NCBI GenBank assembly: GCA_944380455.1
Contig: CALWHR010000047.1
Coordinates: forward strand, 1 to 44,287
Source: an uncultured Clostridia bacterium
GTDB taxonomy: Bacteria > Bacillota > Clostridia > Lachnospirales > Anaerotignaceae
DNA: 44,287 bases
Direction: 5' to 3'
Under the pieces are notes generated by a model. The model was not told the DNA's origin. It worked only from the letters and a program-made list of their open reading frames with translations, and did no database searches. Within the stretch, counting starts at the first letter, position 1, and each line of letters starts with the position of its first letter. Made by a program: the position numbers and the translations under genes. Shown piece by piece: positions 8,469 to 18,084 of this stretch.

Positions 8469-10079
8469 ATGCAGAAGACTAAGTATATATTTGTTACCGG
8501 AGGCGTTGTTTCTGGTCTTGGCAAGGGCATTACGGCTGCTTCCCTTGGCAGGCTTTTAAAGGCAAGAGGCTACAAGGTTACAATACAGAAGTTTGACCCG
8601 TATATTAATGTTGACCCGGGCACAATGAGTCCATACCAGCACGGTGAGGTTTTTGTTACCGAAGACGGCGCTGAAACAGACCTTGATTTAGGTCATTACG
8701 AAAGATTTATAGACGAAAACCTTAACATAAACAGCAATACAACTACAGGCAAGGTTTACTGGTCTGTTCTTAACAAAGAAAGAAAAGGCGAGTACCTTGG
8801 CGCTACAGTACAGGTAATCCCTCACATTACAAACGAGATTAAAGAAAGAATTTACAGAGCAAGCAAGCTGAATAACCCTGATATTGTTATCACAGAAGTT
8901 GGCGGCACTGTAGGCGATATTGAAAGCACTCCTTTTATGGAGGCCATAAGACAGGTTTCAAGAGAGATAGGCAAGGAAAACTGTCTTTATATCCATGTAA
9001 CACTTATACCGTATCTTTCAAAGGGCGGCGAGATGAAAACAAAACCTACACAGCATTCTGTAAAAGAGCTTCTTTCAATAGGTATTCAGCCGGATATTAT
9101 TGTTTGCCGTACAGAGCACGAGATAAGTTCAGATATGAAAAACAAGCTTTCGCTTTTCTGCAATGTTGAAAACGACTGCATAATACAGAATATGGATGCC
9201 GACAGCCTTTATGAAATACCGGTTATGCTTGAAAAGGAAGGCCTTGCAAAAGCGGCATGCCGCAAACTGGGTATTGCTGATACAAAGCCTGACCTCAGTG
9301 ACTGGCTTGAAATGCTTGAAATGGAGCGCAATATGAGCGGAAGCGTTAATATTGCACTTGTAGGTAAGTATGTAGAGCTGCACGACGCATATCTTTCAGT
9401 TGTTGAGTCACTGCACCATGCCGGAATACATAACGGTGTTAATGTAGAAATTCAGTGGGTTAATGCTGAGCATCTTACGGAGGAAAATGCCAAAGAGGTT
9501 CTTAAAGATTCAGCCGGTATACTTGTTCCGGGCGGATTCGGCGACAGAGGCCTTGAAGGAAAAATAACTGCCATTAAATATGCAAGAGAAAACAAAGTAC
9601 CGTTCTTCGGTATCTGCCTTGGCATGCAGTGTGCCGTTATAGAGTATGCAAGAAATGTACTTGGTTATGCAGACGCTTTCACAGCAGAGGTTCACCCGGA
9701 TACAACTCACCCTGTTATAGACCTTATGCCTGAGCAGAAGGATATTGAGGACATGGGCGGAACAATGCGTTTAGGAGCATATCCATGTAAGCTTTTAGAG
9801 GATTCATTTGCTTATAAGGCATACGGCCAGGAGCTTATATATGAGCGCCACAGACACAGATATGAGTATAACAACGTATACAGAAAAGAGCTTATAGAAG
9901 CAGGTATGAGTGTAACAGGAATTTCACCAAATGAAAAGCTGGTTGAAATTGTTGAAGTACACGACCACCCTTGGTTTGTTGGTGTGCAGTTCCATCCAGA
10001 GTTTAAATCAAGACCAAACAGACCTCATCCGCTTTTTAAAGACTTTATAGCTTCTGCAATCCAGTACCAGAATAAATAA
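8469..10079 (+). CDS. pyrG: CTP synthase
   Basis: This enzyme aminates UTP to CTP with glutamine and ATP, the last step of pyrimidine nucleotide synthesis. It has 536 residues, full length. The N-terminal synthetase domain begins [26 protein letters not shown] (P-loop) and has [21 protein letters not shown]. The C-terminal glutamine amidotransferase domain shows PGGFGDRG, the nucleophile elbow [11 protein letters not shown], and [13 protein letters not shown] with the catalytic His and Glu. The start is ATG 8469 with a GGGGGA ribosome site. A TATAAT at 8437-8442 may be the -10 element, but no good -35 is visible. I see no attenuator terminator in the 130-base leader. Confidence 0.98.
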   Translation: MQKTKYIFVTGGVVSGLGKGITAASLGRLLKARGYKVTIQKFDPYINVDPGTMSPYQHGEVFVTEDGAETDLDLGHYERFIDENLNINSNTTTGKVYWSVLNKERKGEYLGATVQVIPHITNEIKERIYRASKLNNPDIVITEVGGTVGDIESTPFMEAIRQVSREIGKENCLYIHVTLIPYLSKGGEMKTKPTQHSVKELLSIGIQPDIIVCRTEHEISSDMKNKLSLFCNVENDCIIQNMDADSLYEIPVMLEKEGLAKAACRKLGIADTKPDLSDWLEMLEMERNMSGSVNIALVGKYVELHDAYLSVVESLHHAGIHNGVNVEIQWVNAEHLTEENAKEVLKDSAGILVPGGFGDRGLEGKITAIKYARENKVPFFGICLGMQCAVIEYARNVLGYADAFTAEVHPDTTHPVIDLMPEQKDIEDMGGTMRLGAYPCKLLEDSFAYKAYGQELIYERHRHRYEYNNVYRKELIEAGMSVTGISPNEKLVEIVEVHDHPWFVGVQFHPEFKSRPNRPHPLFKDFIASAIQYQNK

Positions 10080-10088
10080 ATTAAAATT

Positions 10089-10112
10089 AAGGCCGTTTTA
10101 AACGGCCTTTTA
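10089..10112 (+). terminator. Intrinsic terminator after pyrG
   Basis: The near-perfect palindrome AAGGCCGTTT/AAACGGCCTT (10089-10098 and 10100-10109) is followed by TTAAT on the plus strand. Confidence 0.8.
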
Positions 10113-10186
10113 ATATGTTTCAGGCTTTCGGTAAGTTTTATGAGAAATTTTTAATTTTGCCAAATGTTAAATAAAACTTCATAAAA

Positions 10187-10214
10187 TTTACAATTTTATA
10201 TTGTATTATATAGT
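10187..10214 (+). promoter_or_regulatory. Possible promoter of the UspA-like gene
   Basis: TTTACA (10187-10192) and TATAGT (10209-10214) are separated by 16 bases and lie 57 bases before the start codon. Both boxes are one mismatch from consensus. The region is AT-rich, so chance similarity is possible. Confidence 0.4.
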
Positions 10215-10270
10215 CATCAGGCGGAATACCGCAGTGTATATATACAATGTTGATAAAAGGAGGCATGAAA

Positions 10271-10765
10271 ATGTATAATGACGCTGTAAATAGTATAAAA
10301 GAAGATAAATCGGAAAAAGTACTTGTATGTATTACATCACAGCTTAATTCCGAAAGACTTATAGATAAAGCGGCACTTCTTGCCGAAGAAATTGGTGCTG
10401 AGTTCCATATCCTGCATGTTCAGCGCGGTGACAGTATATTTAACAACAGTGACACACCGGCTATGATGAGCAGACTTTGCCAGTACGGCAGCTCAAAAGG
10501 CGGAAGCATCCATTTTTACTGCGATGAGGATATATCACTTTGTGTTGCCAAATTTATAGCTCAAAGGCATATAACAAAAGTAGTAATGGGTCAGCCTCCT
10601 GTTAAGGATGTTAACAACATAAACGAACTAAGAAAAGCTGCCGACAAGGTACTGCATGATATTAAAACACCTGTTGAGGTAATAGTTATACCGCGTGATG
10701 AAAACGTGGAAGACAAACACATTTATATAAACATGCAGGAGGATTTAAAGTTTGTTATTGCATAA
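10271..10765 (+). CDS. Universal stress protein (UspA/KdpD-sensor-like) domain protein
   Basis: This 164-residue protein has a single Usp-type nucleotide-binding alpha/beta fold. The N-terminal part KVLVCITSQLNSERLIDKAALLAEEIGAEFHILHVQ resembles the Usp domain found in the sensor kinase KdpD more than free UspA. IAQRHITKVVMGQPP is the second Usp strand-loop. No kinase or membrane segment is present. The start chosen is ATG 10271, seven bases after AGGAGG. The in-frame ATGs at 10247 and 10265 lie before or touching that site. By analogy it may sense nucleotide or ion stress, but its ligand is unknown. It appears to be a single-gene unit. Confidence 0.7.
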   Translation: MYNDAVNSIKEDKSEKVLVCITSQLNSERLIDKAALLAEEIGAEFHILHVQRGDSIFNNSDTPAMMSRLCQYGSSKGGSIHFYCDEDISLCVAKFIAQRHITKVVMGQPPVKDVNNINELRKAADKVLHDIKTPVEVIVIPRDENVEDKHIYINMQEDLKFVIA

Positions 10766-10852
10766 AACCAAATAATATATTATTATTCTGAGTAAAGCTT
10801 ATTTATAAAACTATATACCATACTTTACAGATTTAAAGGAGAGAATGAACAA

Positions 10853-11353
10853 ATGAGTATTTATGAAGACTGGCTTGCAAAGGCTTTTACTAAGGAAGGA
10901 AGAAGCATAGATGCTGTTTGGGATGTATACCTTCCGGCGGAGCAGAAAGTTTATGAATATATACTTGAAAATAAAGTTACAAATTTAAGCGGTACTGTTA
11001 CCGAGCTTGGCGAAAAATTCAATATGTCTGCCGAGTATGTAATAGCTTTTGTAGACGGAATAAATGATATACTTCCTGAAAAATACGATGTTAAGAAACT
11101 TGATGAGAACTCTCAGATTGATTTAGTAATTGATTTTGAAAAGCTTTACAAAAAAATGGTTGAGTATAAGGCTGAGCATCTTTACACACTTAAACAGTGG
11201 GATAATATATTTGACGAAACAAAACAGAAAGCTCTTTACGCAGAACAGAGAAACAGCCGTACAGTAGTTAAAGGCAAAAAAGTAGGCAGAAACGACCCTT
11301 GTCCTTGCGGAAGCGGCAAGAAGTATAAAAAATGCTGTGGTGCAAATTTATGA
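10853..11353 (+). CDS. SEC-C zinc-motif protein
   Basis: This 166-residue protein has a C-terminal SEC-C zinc-binding tail ([19 protein letters not shown], residues about 144-163), the module found at the end of SecA and in many stand-alone proteins. The first 120 residues are helical and acidic with no recognised domain; [22 protein letters not shown] looks like a winged or plain helix-turn-helix. The start is ATG 10853 behind AAAGGAGA. Its stop overlaps the start of the sua5 gene (ATGA), so the two are translationally coupled. A role in protein handling is possible from the tail alone, but not shown. Confidence 0.75.
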   Translation: MSIYEDWLAKAFTKEGRSIDAVWDVYLPAEQKVYEYILENKVTNLSGTVTELGEKFNMSAEYVIAFVDGINDILPEKYDVKKLDENSQIDLVIDFEKLYKKMVEYKAEHLYTLKQWDNIFDETKQKALYAEQRNSRTVVKGKKVGRNDPCPCGSGKKYKKCCGANL

Positions 11354-12396
11354 TAACTGATTTTGAAAAATTAGATGCCGAAAATATAAATAACGAAATT
11401 ATTGAAAAAGCCGCGGGAATTCTTCAAAAGGGAGGTCTTGTGGCTTTTCCTACAGAAACAGTTTACGGCCTTGGGGCAAACGGCCTTAATGCTGAGGCAT
11501 GCAGAAAGATATATGAGGCAAAAGGCCGCCCTTCTGACAATCCGCTTATACTGCATATAGGCAATATAAGCCAGCTTAACAGCATAGTATCAGAGGTGCC
11601 GGAAAAAGCGCAAAAGGTAATAGACGCTTTTTGGCCGGGACCTGTTACTATTGTGTTTAAAAAAAAGGAAATAGTGCCGGACTCTGTTTCAGGCGGACTT
11701 AAAACAGTGGCTGTCAGATTTCCGTCTAATAAAATTTCTCGCCTTATAATAAATGCGGCAGGTGTGCCTGTGGCGGCGCCCAGCGCCAATACCAGCGGCA
11801 AGCCTTCACCTACAAAGGCGGAGCATGTTTTTCACGACATGAACGGCAAGATAGACATGATTGTAGACGGGGGAAAATGTGATGTAGGTCTTGAGTCCAC
11901 GATAATAGATGTTACAGGGGATATCCCTGCCCTTTTGCGTCCGGGAGCTGTAACAAAGGAAATGCTGGAAAGAGTAATAGGCGAAATTTCAGTTGACCCG
12001 GCCGTTTATAAAATGCTCTCCAAAGACCAGAAGCCAAAGGCGCCGGGGATGAAGTATAAGCATTACTCGCCGGATGCAGAGGTTGCCCTTGTTTCAGGTG
12101 ATGAAAAGAATGTAATAGATAAAATAAATACTCTCTGCGATAGTGACAGCCAAAACGGCTTTAAAACAGGAGTGCTCTGCCGTACCAGAAACGCGGATAA
12201 ATACAGAGCGGATGTTGTTTTAAAAGCCGGTGATGACATACAAACAGTCGGGGCAAGGCTTTTTGACATTTTAAGAGAGTTTGATGAATTAAAGACTGAT
12301 AAAGTATACTCGGAAGTATTTGAAGAGAGCGGAGAGGGTATGGCTGTAATGAACAGACTAAAAAAGGCGGCAGGTCATAAATTCATAGAGGCTTAA
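11350..12396 (+). CDS. sua5: L-threonylcarbamoyladenylate synthase, Sua5 type
   Basis: This enzyme makes threonylcarbamoyl-AMP from Thr, bicarbonate and ATP, the first step of the t6A37 tRNA modification. It has 348 residues with two domains. The YrdC catalytic domain (about residues 10-205) includes [30 protein letters not shown] and [21 protein letters not shown]. The Sua5 C-terminal domain is entered through the linker [16 protein letters not shown]. The start is ATG 11350, whose bases overlap the upstream TGA stop. An earlier in-frame ATG (11332) lies inside the SEC-C coding region and lacks a ribosome site. Confidence 0.95.
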   Translation: MITDFEKLDAENINNEIIEKAAGILQKGGLVAFPTETVYGLGANGLNAEACRKIYEAKGRPSDNPLILHIGNISQLNSIVSEVPEKAQKVIDAFWPGPVTIVFKKKEIVPDSVSGGLKTVAVRFPSNKISRLIINAAGVPVAAPSANTSGKPSPTKAEHVFHDMNGKIDMIVDGGKCDVGLESTIIDVTGDIPALLRPGAVTKEMLERVIGEISVDPAVYKMLSKDQKPKAPGMKYKHYSPDAEVALVSGDEKNVIDKINTLCDSDSQNGFKTGVLCRTRNADKYRADVVLKAGDDIQTVGARLFDILREFDELKTDKVYSEVFEESGEGMAVMNRLKKAAGHKFIEA

Positions 12397-12418
12397 TCTG
12401 CTGTTTGGTCTGTTTTAG

Positions 12419-12447
12419 TTGATATTTAACTGAATAAATGGTATATT
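12419..12447 (+). promoter_or_regulatory. Promoter upstream of rpiB-upp
   Basis: TTGATA (12419-12424) and TATATT (12442-12447) are separated by 17 bases and lie 66 bases before the rpiB start, in the 117-base gap after sua5. Confidence 0.6.
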
Positions 12448-12513
12448 GATTGTGTAGAGTTAAAATTATTTAATGAAAATTTAATTATTTTATGCTGCTT
12501 TGGGAGGACAAAT

Positions 12514-12942
12514 ATGATAGCTTTAGGCTGTGACCACGGCGGTTATCCGCTTATGAAGGAGGTAATTAAATACCTTGAAAAAGAAGGTATTGAGTATAAA
12601 AATTTCGGAACTTTCTCTGAAGAAAGCTGTGATTATCCTGTTTACGCAAAGCTTGCGGCTAACGCTGTAGCAAGCGGTGAGTGTGATAAAGGAATACTTA
12701 TTTGCGGTACAGGAATAGGTATTTCAATTACAGCAAACAAAATAAAAGGCATTAGATGTGCACTTTGCCACGACTGCTTTTCAGCTAAGGCAACAAGGGA
12801 GCATAATGATGCAAATATGATGGCTATGGGCGCAAGGGTTGTAGGCCCTGGTCTTGCAGTTGAGATAGTTAAGAATTTCCTTAATACAGAATTTTCTAAT
12901 GATGAAAGGCATATCCGCCGTATTAAACAGATAGAAGACTGA
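12514..12942 (+). CDS. rpiB: Ribose-5-phosphate isomerase B
   Basis: This enzyme interconverts ribose-5-phosphate and ribulose-5-phosphate in the pentose phosphate pathway. It is 142 residues, of RpiB/LacAB type. Typical stretches are the N-terminal ALGCDHGGYPLMKEV, then DYPVYAKLAANAV, the anion-hole loop CGTGIGISITANK (with the catalytic Cys), REHNDANMMAMGARV and a C-terminal RHIRRIKQIE. A GGGAGGA site precedes ATG 12514. The gene is followed after 12 bases by upp, a common Firmicute order (sua5, rpiB, upp, tagO). The low-molecular-weight phosphatase often found between sua5 and rpiB is absent. Confidence 0.96.
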   Translation: MIALGCDHGGYPLMKEVIKYLEKEGIEYKNFGTFSEESCDYPVYAKLAANAVASGECDKGILICGTGIGISITANKIKGIRCALCHDCFSAKATREHNDANMMAMGARVVGPGLAVEIVKNFLNTEFSNDERHIRRIKQIED

Positions 12943-12954
12943 GGAGGCTGTAAA

Positions 12955-13581
12955 ATGGGCAAACTTTTTATATCTGAGCACCCGCTTATGAAGCATAAAA
13001 TAGCAATGCTTAGGGATGAGAACACAAGCACAAAAGAGTTTAAAGAGCTTATAAGTGAGGTGGCGATGCTGCTTACATATGAGGCTACCCGTGAACTTCC
13101 TACTGTGGAAACCACTGTGCAGACACCTATTGCCGAGGCAAAATGCAGTAAAATTAAGCAGGATATAGTAATTGTGCCTATTTTAAGAGCCGGACTTGGT
13201 ATGGTAGACGGTGTTCACAGTATACTTCCTGCGGCAAAGGTAGGGCATATAGGCCTTTACAGAGACCCGGAAACACTTACACCTGTTGAATATTACTGTA
13301 AAGTACCTAAGGATATTGAAAATACTAAGGTTTTTGTTTTAGACCCTATGCTGGCTACAGGCAAAACAGCAGAAGCGGCTGTTGAGTTTTTAAAGGAACG
13401 CGGGGCAAAAGACATAACTGTAATTTGCGTTCTTGCAGCGCCAAACGGAGTTAAAACAGTTCAGTCATCTTTTGATGATGTTGATATATACGCAGCGGCC
13501 TATGACACCATGTTAAACGAAAAAGGGTATATAGTGCCAGGCTTAGGCGATGCCGGTGACAGAATGTTCGGCACTAAATAA
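12955..13581 (+). CDS. upp: Uracil phosphoribosyltransferase
   Basis: This salvage enzyme converts uracil and PRPP to UMP. It has 208 residues, normal length. Motifs are PILRAGLGMVDGV, GLYRDPETLTPVEYY, the PRPP-binding loop DPMLATGKTAEAAV, and the uracil-binding C-terminus GYIVPGLGDAGDRMFGTK. An AGGAGG site sits just before ATG 12955. It is co-transcribed with rpiB. The tagO-like gene follows after about 80 bases that probably encode that gene's missing N-terminus. Confidence 0.97.
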   Translation: MGKLFISEHPLMKHKIAMLRDENTSTKEFKELISEVAMLLTYEATRELPTVETTVQTPIAEAKCSKIKQDIVIVPILRAGLGMVDGVHSILPAAKVGHIGLYRDPETLTPVEYYCKVPKDIENTKVFVLDPMLATGKTAEAAVEFLKERGAKDITVICVLAAPNGVKTVQSSFDDVDIYAAAYDTMLNEKGYIVPGLGDAGDRMFGTK

Positions 13582-13661
13582 TTTGGGAGAGGTTACTTTC
13601 GGTTCACGATTGGGTTTTATATATTGCGGCTTTTTCCACAGCATTTGCTATATCTAATGTT

Positions 13662-14636
13662 ATGACGCCGGTAGCTAAAAAGCTGTCAATAAAGCTTGGG
13701 GCTATTGATATGCCTAAAAAAAGAGGCATGCATAATAAACCTATGCCAAGAATGGGCGGAATAGCCATTGTTGTGGGGTTTATGGCTACAGTGCTTTTGC
13801 TGTATAATTTTGTTGAGTATTCAGATGTAAGAAAGCTTGTAGGCTTTTTTATAGGTGCAACGGTAATAGTTGTACTGGGAATGGTGGATGATGTTAAAAA
13901 CCTTCCTGCTAAGCTAAAGTTTGCTGTACAGATAATAGCGGCGTTAATACCAGTGATATTTGGAGTAAGAATACATGTTGTTTTGTGGCCGGTTACTTAT
14001 GCACTTTTAAAACTCAGCATACCTATTACTGTAATCTGGATTGTAGGCCTTACAAATGCCGTTAACTTAATAGACGGTCTTGACGGCCTTGCAGCTGGTG
14101 TATCGTCTATTGCAGCAATATGCGTTATGGTTTTGTGCATACTTACAGGTGATGAAACGGCAGTTGTGCTAACGGCGGCTCTTGCAGGCTCATGCCTTGG
14201 ATTTTTGCCGAGAAACTTTAATCCGGCAGAGATTTTTATGGGTGATACGGGAGCAACATTTTTAGGCTATACTTTGGCTGTTACAAGTATACTTGGAGTG
14301 TTTAAGGGATATGCTATGATTGCACTTATGGTAAGCGTGCTTTCTGTTGGGTTCCCTATATTCGACACACTTTTTGCTATGACACGCCGTGCAGCTAAAC
14401 ACCAGCCTATAATGCAGGCCGACAGAGGACATCTTCATCATAAATTATTAGACCACGGCTTTTCACAGAAGCAGGCGGTTATAATTCTTTATGGAATAAG
14501 CGTTTTATGCGGTCTTGTGGCTATATTTATAGCACTTAAAGACGCTACTACAGTTGTTGTTGTGCTTTTTGCCGTACTGGTATTAAGCTTATTAGTATAT
14601 TATGTTAATCACAGATGGCGCAACAAAGATGAATAA
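13662..14636 (+). CDS. tagO: Undecaprenyl-phosphate GlcNAc-1-phosphate transferase (WecA/TagO family)
   Basis: This is a polytopic membrane enzyme that starts wall teichoic acid or other surface glycans by moving GlcNAc-1-P onto undecaprenyl-P. From ATG 13662 it has 324 residues. Motifs are MHNKPMPRMGG, the Mg2+-binding MVDDVKNLP, NLIDGLDGLAAGVS, FMGDTGATFLGY, and the histidine motif DRGHLHHKLLDHG. About ten hydrophobic segments are present. The reading frame stays open upstream and encodes a further membrane helix (WVLYIAAFSTAFAISNV) behind a GGAGAGG site. However, the codon at the expected start (13599-13601) is TCG, not TTG or ATG. The true start is therefore uncertain, and 13662 is only the first standard start codon. 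WecA is an equivalent name. Confidence 0.88.
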   Translation: MTPVAKKLSIKLGAIDMPKKRGMHNKPMPRMGGIAIVVGFMATVLLLYNFVEYSDVRKLVGFFIGATVIVVLGMVDDVKNLPAKLKFAVQIIAALIPVIFGVRIHVVLWPVTYALLKLSIPITVIWIVGLTNAVNLIDGLDGLAAGVSSIAAICVMVLCILTGDETAVVLTAALAGSCLGFLPRNFNPAEIFMGDTGATFLGYTLAVTSILGVFKGYAMIALMVSVLSVGFPIFDTLFAMTRRAAKHQPIMQADRGHLHHKLLDHGFSQKQAVIILYGISVLCGLVAIFIALKDATTVVVVLFAVLVLSLLVYYVNHRWRNKDE

Positions 14637-14657
14637 GAATTAAAAGGAGGCTAAAAA

Positions 14658-15197
14658 ATGGAACTTAAAGGATCAAAGACAGAAGCTAATCTTTGGGCAG
14701 CATTTGCTGGGGAATCTCAGGCAAGAAACAAATACTCATACTATGCCAGCAAGGCTAAAAAAGACGGTTATGAGCAGATAGCAGCTTTATTCGAGGAAAC
14801 AGCAAACAACGAAAAAGAGCATGCTAAATTATGGTTCAAGCTTTTATGCGGCGGCGAAATTCAGGACACAGTTACAAACCTTAAAGACGCTGCGGCAGGT
14901 GAGAACTATGAATGGACAGACATGTATAAAAAAATGGCTGAAGAGGCAAGAGAAGAAGGCTTTGACCATATAGCTTTCCTTTTTGATGGTGTAGCTGCCA
15001 TTGAAAAAGAGCATGAGGAAAGATACAGAAAGCTTATTGAAAATATCGAAGGTGGACTTGTATTTTCAAGAGACGGCGACAGAATCTGGAAATGCAGAAA
15101 CTGCGGCCATATCGTTATTGGCAAGCAGGCTCCGGAAGTTTGCCCTGTATGTGCACATCCAAAGGCATTCTTTGAAATTAAAGCTGAAAACTATTAA
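14658..15197 (+). CDS. rbr: Rubrerythrin
   Basis: This cytosolic peroxide-detoxifying diiron protein of anaerobes has 179 residues. The N-terminal ferritin-like domain has paired iron-ligand motifs: [32 protein letters not shown], and later [15 protein letters not shown]. The C-terminal rubredoxin-like domain binds one iron with four cysteines ([10 protein letters not shown] and CPVCAHP). AAAAGGAGG precedes ATG 14658. It follows the tagO-like gene by 21 bases and ends at a strong terminator, so it may be read through from upp-tagO or from an unseen own promoter. Confidence 0.95.
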   Translation: MELKGSKTEANLWAAFAGESQARNKYSYYASKAKKDGYEQIAALFEETANNEKEHAKLWFKLLCGGEIQDTVTNLKDAAAGENYEWTDMYKKMAEEAREEGFDHIAFLFDGVAAIEKEHEERYRKLIENIEGGLVFSRDGDRIWKCRNCGHIVIGKQAPEVCPVCAHPKAFFEIKAENY

Positions 15198-15219
15198 TTG
15201 CAGTATCTATGTTGTTAAG

Positions 15220-15246
15220 GAGCACCTTATAAAGGTGCTCTTTTTT
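15220..15246 (+). terminator. Intrinsic terminator after rubrerythrin
   Basis: GAGCACCTT (15220-15228) and AAGGTGCTC (15232-15240) form a 9-bp stem with a three-base loop, followed by six T residues. Confidence 0.9.
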
Positions 15247-15339
15247 GGTATGTATAAATCTGCCTGTGTTTATAACTATAAAAAACAGTGGAAAACTGAC
15301 GAGAAAAAACTAAAAACAGTGGGTAAATGCTGCTGTGCT

Positions 15340-15368
15340 TTGATTTAGACAGGCATTTATGATAAAAT
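15340..15368 (+). promoter_or_regulatory. Promoter of the dnaD-dnaC-like operon
   Basis: TTGATT (15340-15345) is followed by a 17-base spacer and TAAAAT (15363-15368), with a TG one base before the -10 (extended -10). The coding region starts 42 bases downstream. Confidence 0.6.
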
Positions 15369-15409
15369 AGCTGTAGTTGTTGTTAAACAGGTTTTGAGGT
15401 GGTTAATAA

Positions 15410-16441
15410 ATGGAGTCTGAAAATAATGAGTCTGTTAAACTCAGCAAGGAGTTTGTGAAAAACATAATGCCTAATGCTCCGGCGGTTTATACAGTTATAT
15501 ATATTTATGCTCTGTCTTTGGAAAATCAGTGTGATATTAAAACCGTGTCAGCGGCACTTAATATTTCTCAAAGCGATGTAAGGGCGGCTTTTATGTATTG
15601 GCAGGACAGAGGCCTGGGCGAGCTTAACGAAGAAAGCTTTAAGACTGTAAATAATTTTCAAAACAGTGACGTTTTGATTCAAAGTTCCTGCAAAAATATT
15701 AAAACCCGGAAAAGATATATTGTAAATGACATGCAGCCGCACTATGCTCCGGAGGAGCTGGATATGTACGCCGATAAAAATGCCGATGTAAAGGCTCTTT
15801 TTGAAATGGCACAGTCAAAGCTTAAAAGATTGATGACTTATAGTGATTTGTCATCGGTTTTTTCCCTTTATCACTGGCTGGGACTTAAAATGGAAGTAAT
15901 AGGCCTTCTTCTGGATTTTTGTGTGGAAAGAGGTCACCGCAATATGCGTTATATTGAGCGTGTAGCTATTGACTGGTGCGAAAGCGGAATAAATACCATA
16001 GAGGCGGCAAAAGACCGTATAAACGCTTATAATGGCGATTACCGCCAGATTATGAAGGCTATGGGTCAAAGCAGCCGTGAGCCAGTTGAAAGTGAAATTG
16101 AATATATTAAAAAATGGACTGATGACTATAAAATGCCTCTTGATATTATAGAGCTTGCATGTTCAAGAACAGTTATGGCTATAGGCAAACCGTCGTTTAA
16201 CTATGCCGATAAAATACTTCTTTCATGGCATAAGTCAGGGGCAAAAACATTAAGCGATGTGGAAAAGATTGACAAAATTTTTGCCGAAAGCAAAAAACAG
16301 ACACAAACTATTCCGGATATGCCTAAGCAGAGCACAAACCGCGCCGGAAATAAATTTACAAACTACAGCCAGAGAGAATATGATTATGATGAAATTGAAA
16401 AGCTTGAAATTCAAAGGCTTAAATCAGAAAGGAGCAGCTAA
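15410..16441 (+). CDS. dnaD: DnaD-domain replication protein
   Basis: This 343-residue protein belongs to the DnaD/DnaB primosome family, which remodels the origin and helps load the replicative helicase. The N-terminal 70 residues form a winged-helix-like domain (DIKTVSAALNISQSDVRAAFMYWQDRGL). Two DnaD_2-type domains follow, at about residues 125-205 and 220-290. Each ends with a YIERVAIDWCESGINTIEAA-like or YADKILLSWHKSGAKTL-like helix. The C-terminus is polar and disordered. The stop codon abuts the ATG of the loader gene, so the two are coupled. Confidence 0.85.
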   Translation: MESENNESVKLSKEFVKNIMPNAPAVYTVIYIYALSLENQCDIKTVSAALNISQSDVRAAFMYWQDRGLGELNEESFKTVNNFQNSDVLIQSSCKNIKTRKRYIVNDMQPHYAPEELDMYADKNADVKALFEMAQSKLKRLMTYSDLSSVFSLYHWLGLKMEVIGLLLDFCVERGHRNMRYIERVAIDWCESGINTIEAAKDRINAYNGDYRQIMKAMGQSSREPVESEIEYIKKWTDDYKMPLDIIELACSRTVMAIGKPSFNYADKILLSWHKSGAKTLSDVEKIDKIFAESKKQTQTIPDMPKQSTNRAGNKFTNYSQREYDYDEIEKLEIQRLKSERSS

Positions 16442-17434
16442 ATGCCCGACAGAAGCGAAATTTATAAACAGGTAATTAAATATTTCGATTCACTCAGAAC
16501 GGCGGAGCAGTCTTATATCAGGCAGAAACGTGAAGAAGTATATGCGGCCTGCCCAAGAGTGCGCCAGATAGATAACGAAATATCCATTTTAGGAATAACG
16601 GCGGCTAAAAATGCCGTTGAGTCGGCATCGCCTGCCAAAGATATTCAGGAACTGAAAGCTAAAATGGAAGAGCTTAACGCTGAGAAAAAACAGATAATAA
16701 AAAGCGCAGGCTTTGAACCGGACTGCCTTAATATAGCTTATAAATGTGAGAAATGCCAAGATAGAGGATTTATAGGTCAGAGGGAATGTTCCTGCTTTAC
16801 ACAGAAAGTTGTGGAAATGGCCTACAGCAGCTCAAATATGCGTGAGATAACGGCTAATGAGAATTTTGATAATTTCGATATAAATTATTACAGCAGTCAG
16901 CCGGAACAAAGCGGTGCAATGTCACCAAAGGAAAATATGCAGATTATACTGAGTGTATGCCTTGAGTTTACTAAAAATTTCGCCAAAAAGAAGGATAACC
17001 TGCTTTTTTACGGCGGTCCGGGTCTTGGCAAAACTTTTCTGTGCAGCTGTATAGCAAGGGAAATACTGGATAAGGGCTATACTGTTTTTTATACAACAGC
17101 TCCGCAGCTTTTTAAAACAATAGAAAAAGAGCGTTTTAACCGCTCTCAGGAGGAAGAAAGCCAAACAGGATTTTCCGATGATTTGCAGTCAGTGGATTTG
17201 CTTATAATAGATGATTTGGGAACGGAGTTTAATACATCTTTTACTTCTTCAGAGCTTTTTGATATTTTAAATACAAGGCTGATTAATAAAAAGCCGGTAA
17301 TTATATCAACTAACCTTTCTGTAAAGGAGCTTCAGGATTTGTATTCCGAAAGAATTACGTCAAGAATAATAGGTGAATATAAGGTAATGAAGTTTTTCGG
17401 CAGAGATATCCGTATTATAAAAAAATATTCTTAA
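16442..17434 (+). CDS. DnaC/DnaI-type helicase loader ATPase
   Basis: This 330-residue AAA+ protein is predicted to load the DnaB/DnaC replicative helicase. The N-terminal part (1-95) is a coiled-coil-like helix. A small cysteine motif follows (CEKCQDRGFIGQRECSC, near residue 100-116), as in zinc-binding DnaI-type loaders. The ATPase core has Walker A GGPGLGKTF, Walker B LLIIDDLGTE, sensor 1 VIISTNLS and the arginine-finger region YSERITSRIIG. It begins directly after the dnaD stop with a GGAG site inside dnaD. The gene is called dnaC or dnaI in different species, so I give no symbol. Confidence 0.92.
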   Translation: MPDRSEIYKQVIKYFDSLRTAEQSYIRQKREEVYAACPRVRQIDNEISILGITAAKNAVESASPAKDIQELKAKMEELNAEKKQIIKSAGFEPDCLNIAYKCEKCQDRGFIGQRECSCFTQKVVEMAYSSSNMREITANENFDNFDINYYSSQPEQSGAMSPKENMQIILSVCLEFTKNFAKKKDNLLFYGGPGLGKTFLCSCIAREILDKGYTVFYTTAPQLFKTIEKERFNRSQEEESQTGFSDDLQSVDLLIIDDLGTEFNTSFTSSELFDILNTRLINKKPVIISTNLSVKELQDLYSERITSRIIGEYKVMKFFGRDIRIIKKYS

Positions 17435-17439
17435 AATAA

Positions 17440-17475
17440 AACGGTACGAAATTAACTGAAATTCGTGCCGTTTGT
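17440..17475 (+). terminator. Intrinsic terminator after the helicase-loader gene
   Basis: ACGGTACGAA (17441-17450) pairs with TTCGTGCCGT (17462-17471), with one G-T pair, followed by TTGTTTATT. The HD gene converges from the other side and may share it. Confidence 0.75.
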
Positions 17476-17487
17476 TTATTGTTTGTT

Positions 17488-18021
17488 TCATTTTAAAATT
17501 TTAAAAAGCGCCATAAATTTTTTCTCAGCCTGAGAAAAAGGCACAAATGAAAAATCCGGATTTGATTTAATAATGGGTTCGCTGTCGAATAATTTTTCAC
17601 CGGTAAAATGGAGAAATTCATGATACAAAAGGGCGTCGTCTATTTCTTTAACCTGCTTTAATTCGTTTTCCTTTGGAAGAGAGCCGGAGTACTTTTCATA
17701 AACGGCATTTTGTATGGTTTTTTCAATATCCATGTACTGAGGAATATGCTTTTTAACTGGCCGAATTATATCGGCAATATAGGCTTCACTGCCGTCATGA
17801 AGAAGGCACAAGAGAGCCGTTTTTTTGTCTAAATCCCGGCAGAGGGCTTCTTCACAGCAGTGGATTGAATGCTGGCAAACTGAGTAAAACTCTGGAAAAT
17901 GTCCGTTTGCCCTTACTGAAAGTGATAAAGCATGGGCAATATCTTTAATGTCTATATCCTGAATATCAGGCTTCAGAGGATTTATATGCTTTTTTGAATA
18001 AGTGGTTATATAATCGTTCAT
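17488..18021 (-). CDS. HD-domain phosphohydrolase (YfbR-like)
   Basis: This 177-residue protein has the HD metal-dependent phosphohydrolase signature. QHSIHCCEE supplies the first His, CLLHDGSEAYIADIIRPVKK supplies the HD pair, and KEIDDALLYHEF supplies the last Asp. The insertion after HD (SEAYI.DI..PVK) is typical of the YfbR/5'-nucleotidase branch that acts on deoxynucleoside monophosphates. The start is ATG 18021 with GGAGG upstream. It is probably a single gene that converges on the dnaC-like operon. Confidence 0.82.
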   Translation of the reverse strand: MNDYITTYSKKHINPLKPDIQDIDIKDIAHALSLSVRANGHFPEFYSVCQHSIHCCEEALCRDLDKKTALLCLLHDGSEAYIADIIRPVKKHIPQYMDIEKTIQNAVYEKYSGSLPKENELKQVKEIDDALLYHEFLHFTGEKLFDSEPIIKSNPDFSFVPFSQAEKKFMALFKILK

Positions 18022-18084
18022 TTCGGCCTCCGAAAATCAAGTTGTTTATATAATATGCGCCGCTAAAAGTTTTGTCAACGGTGC

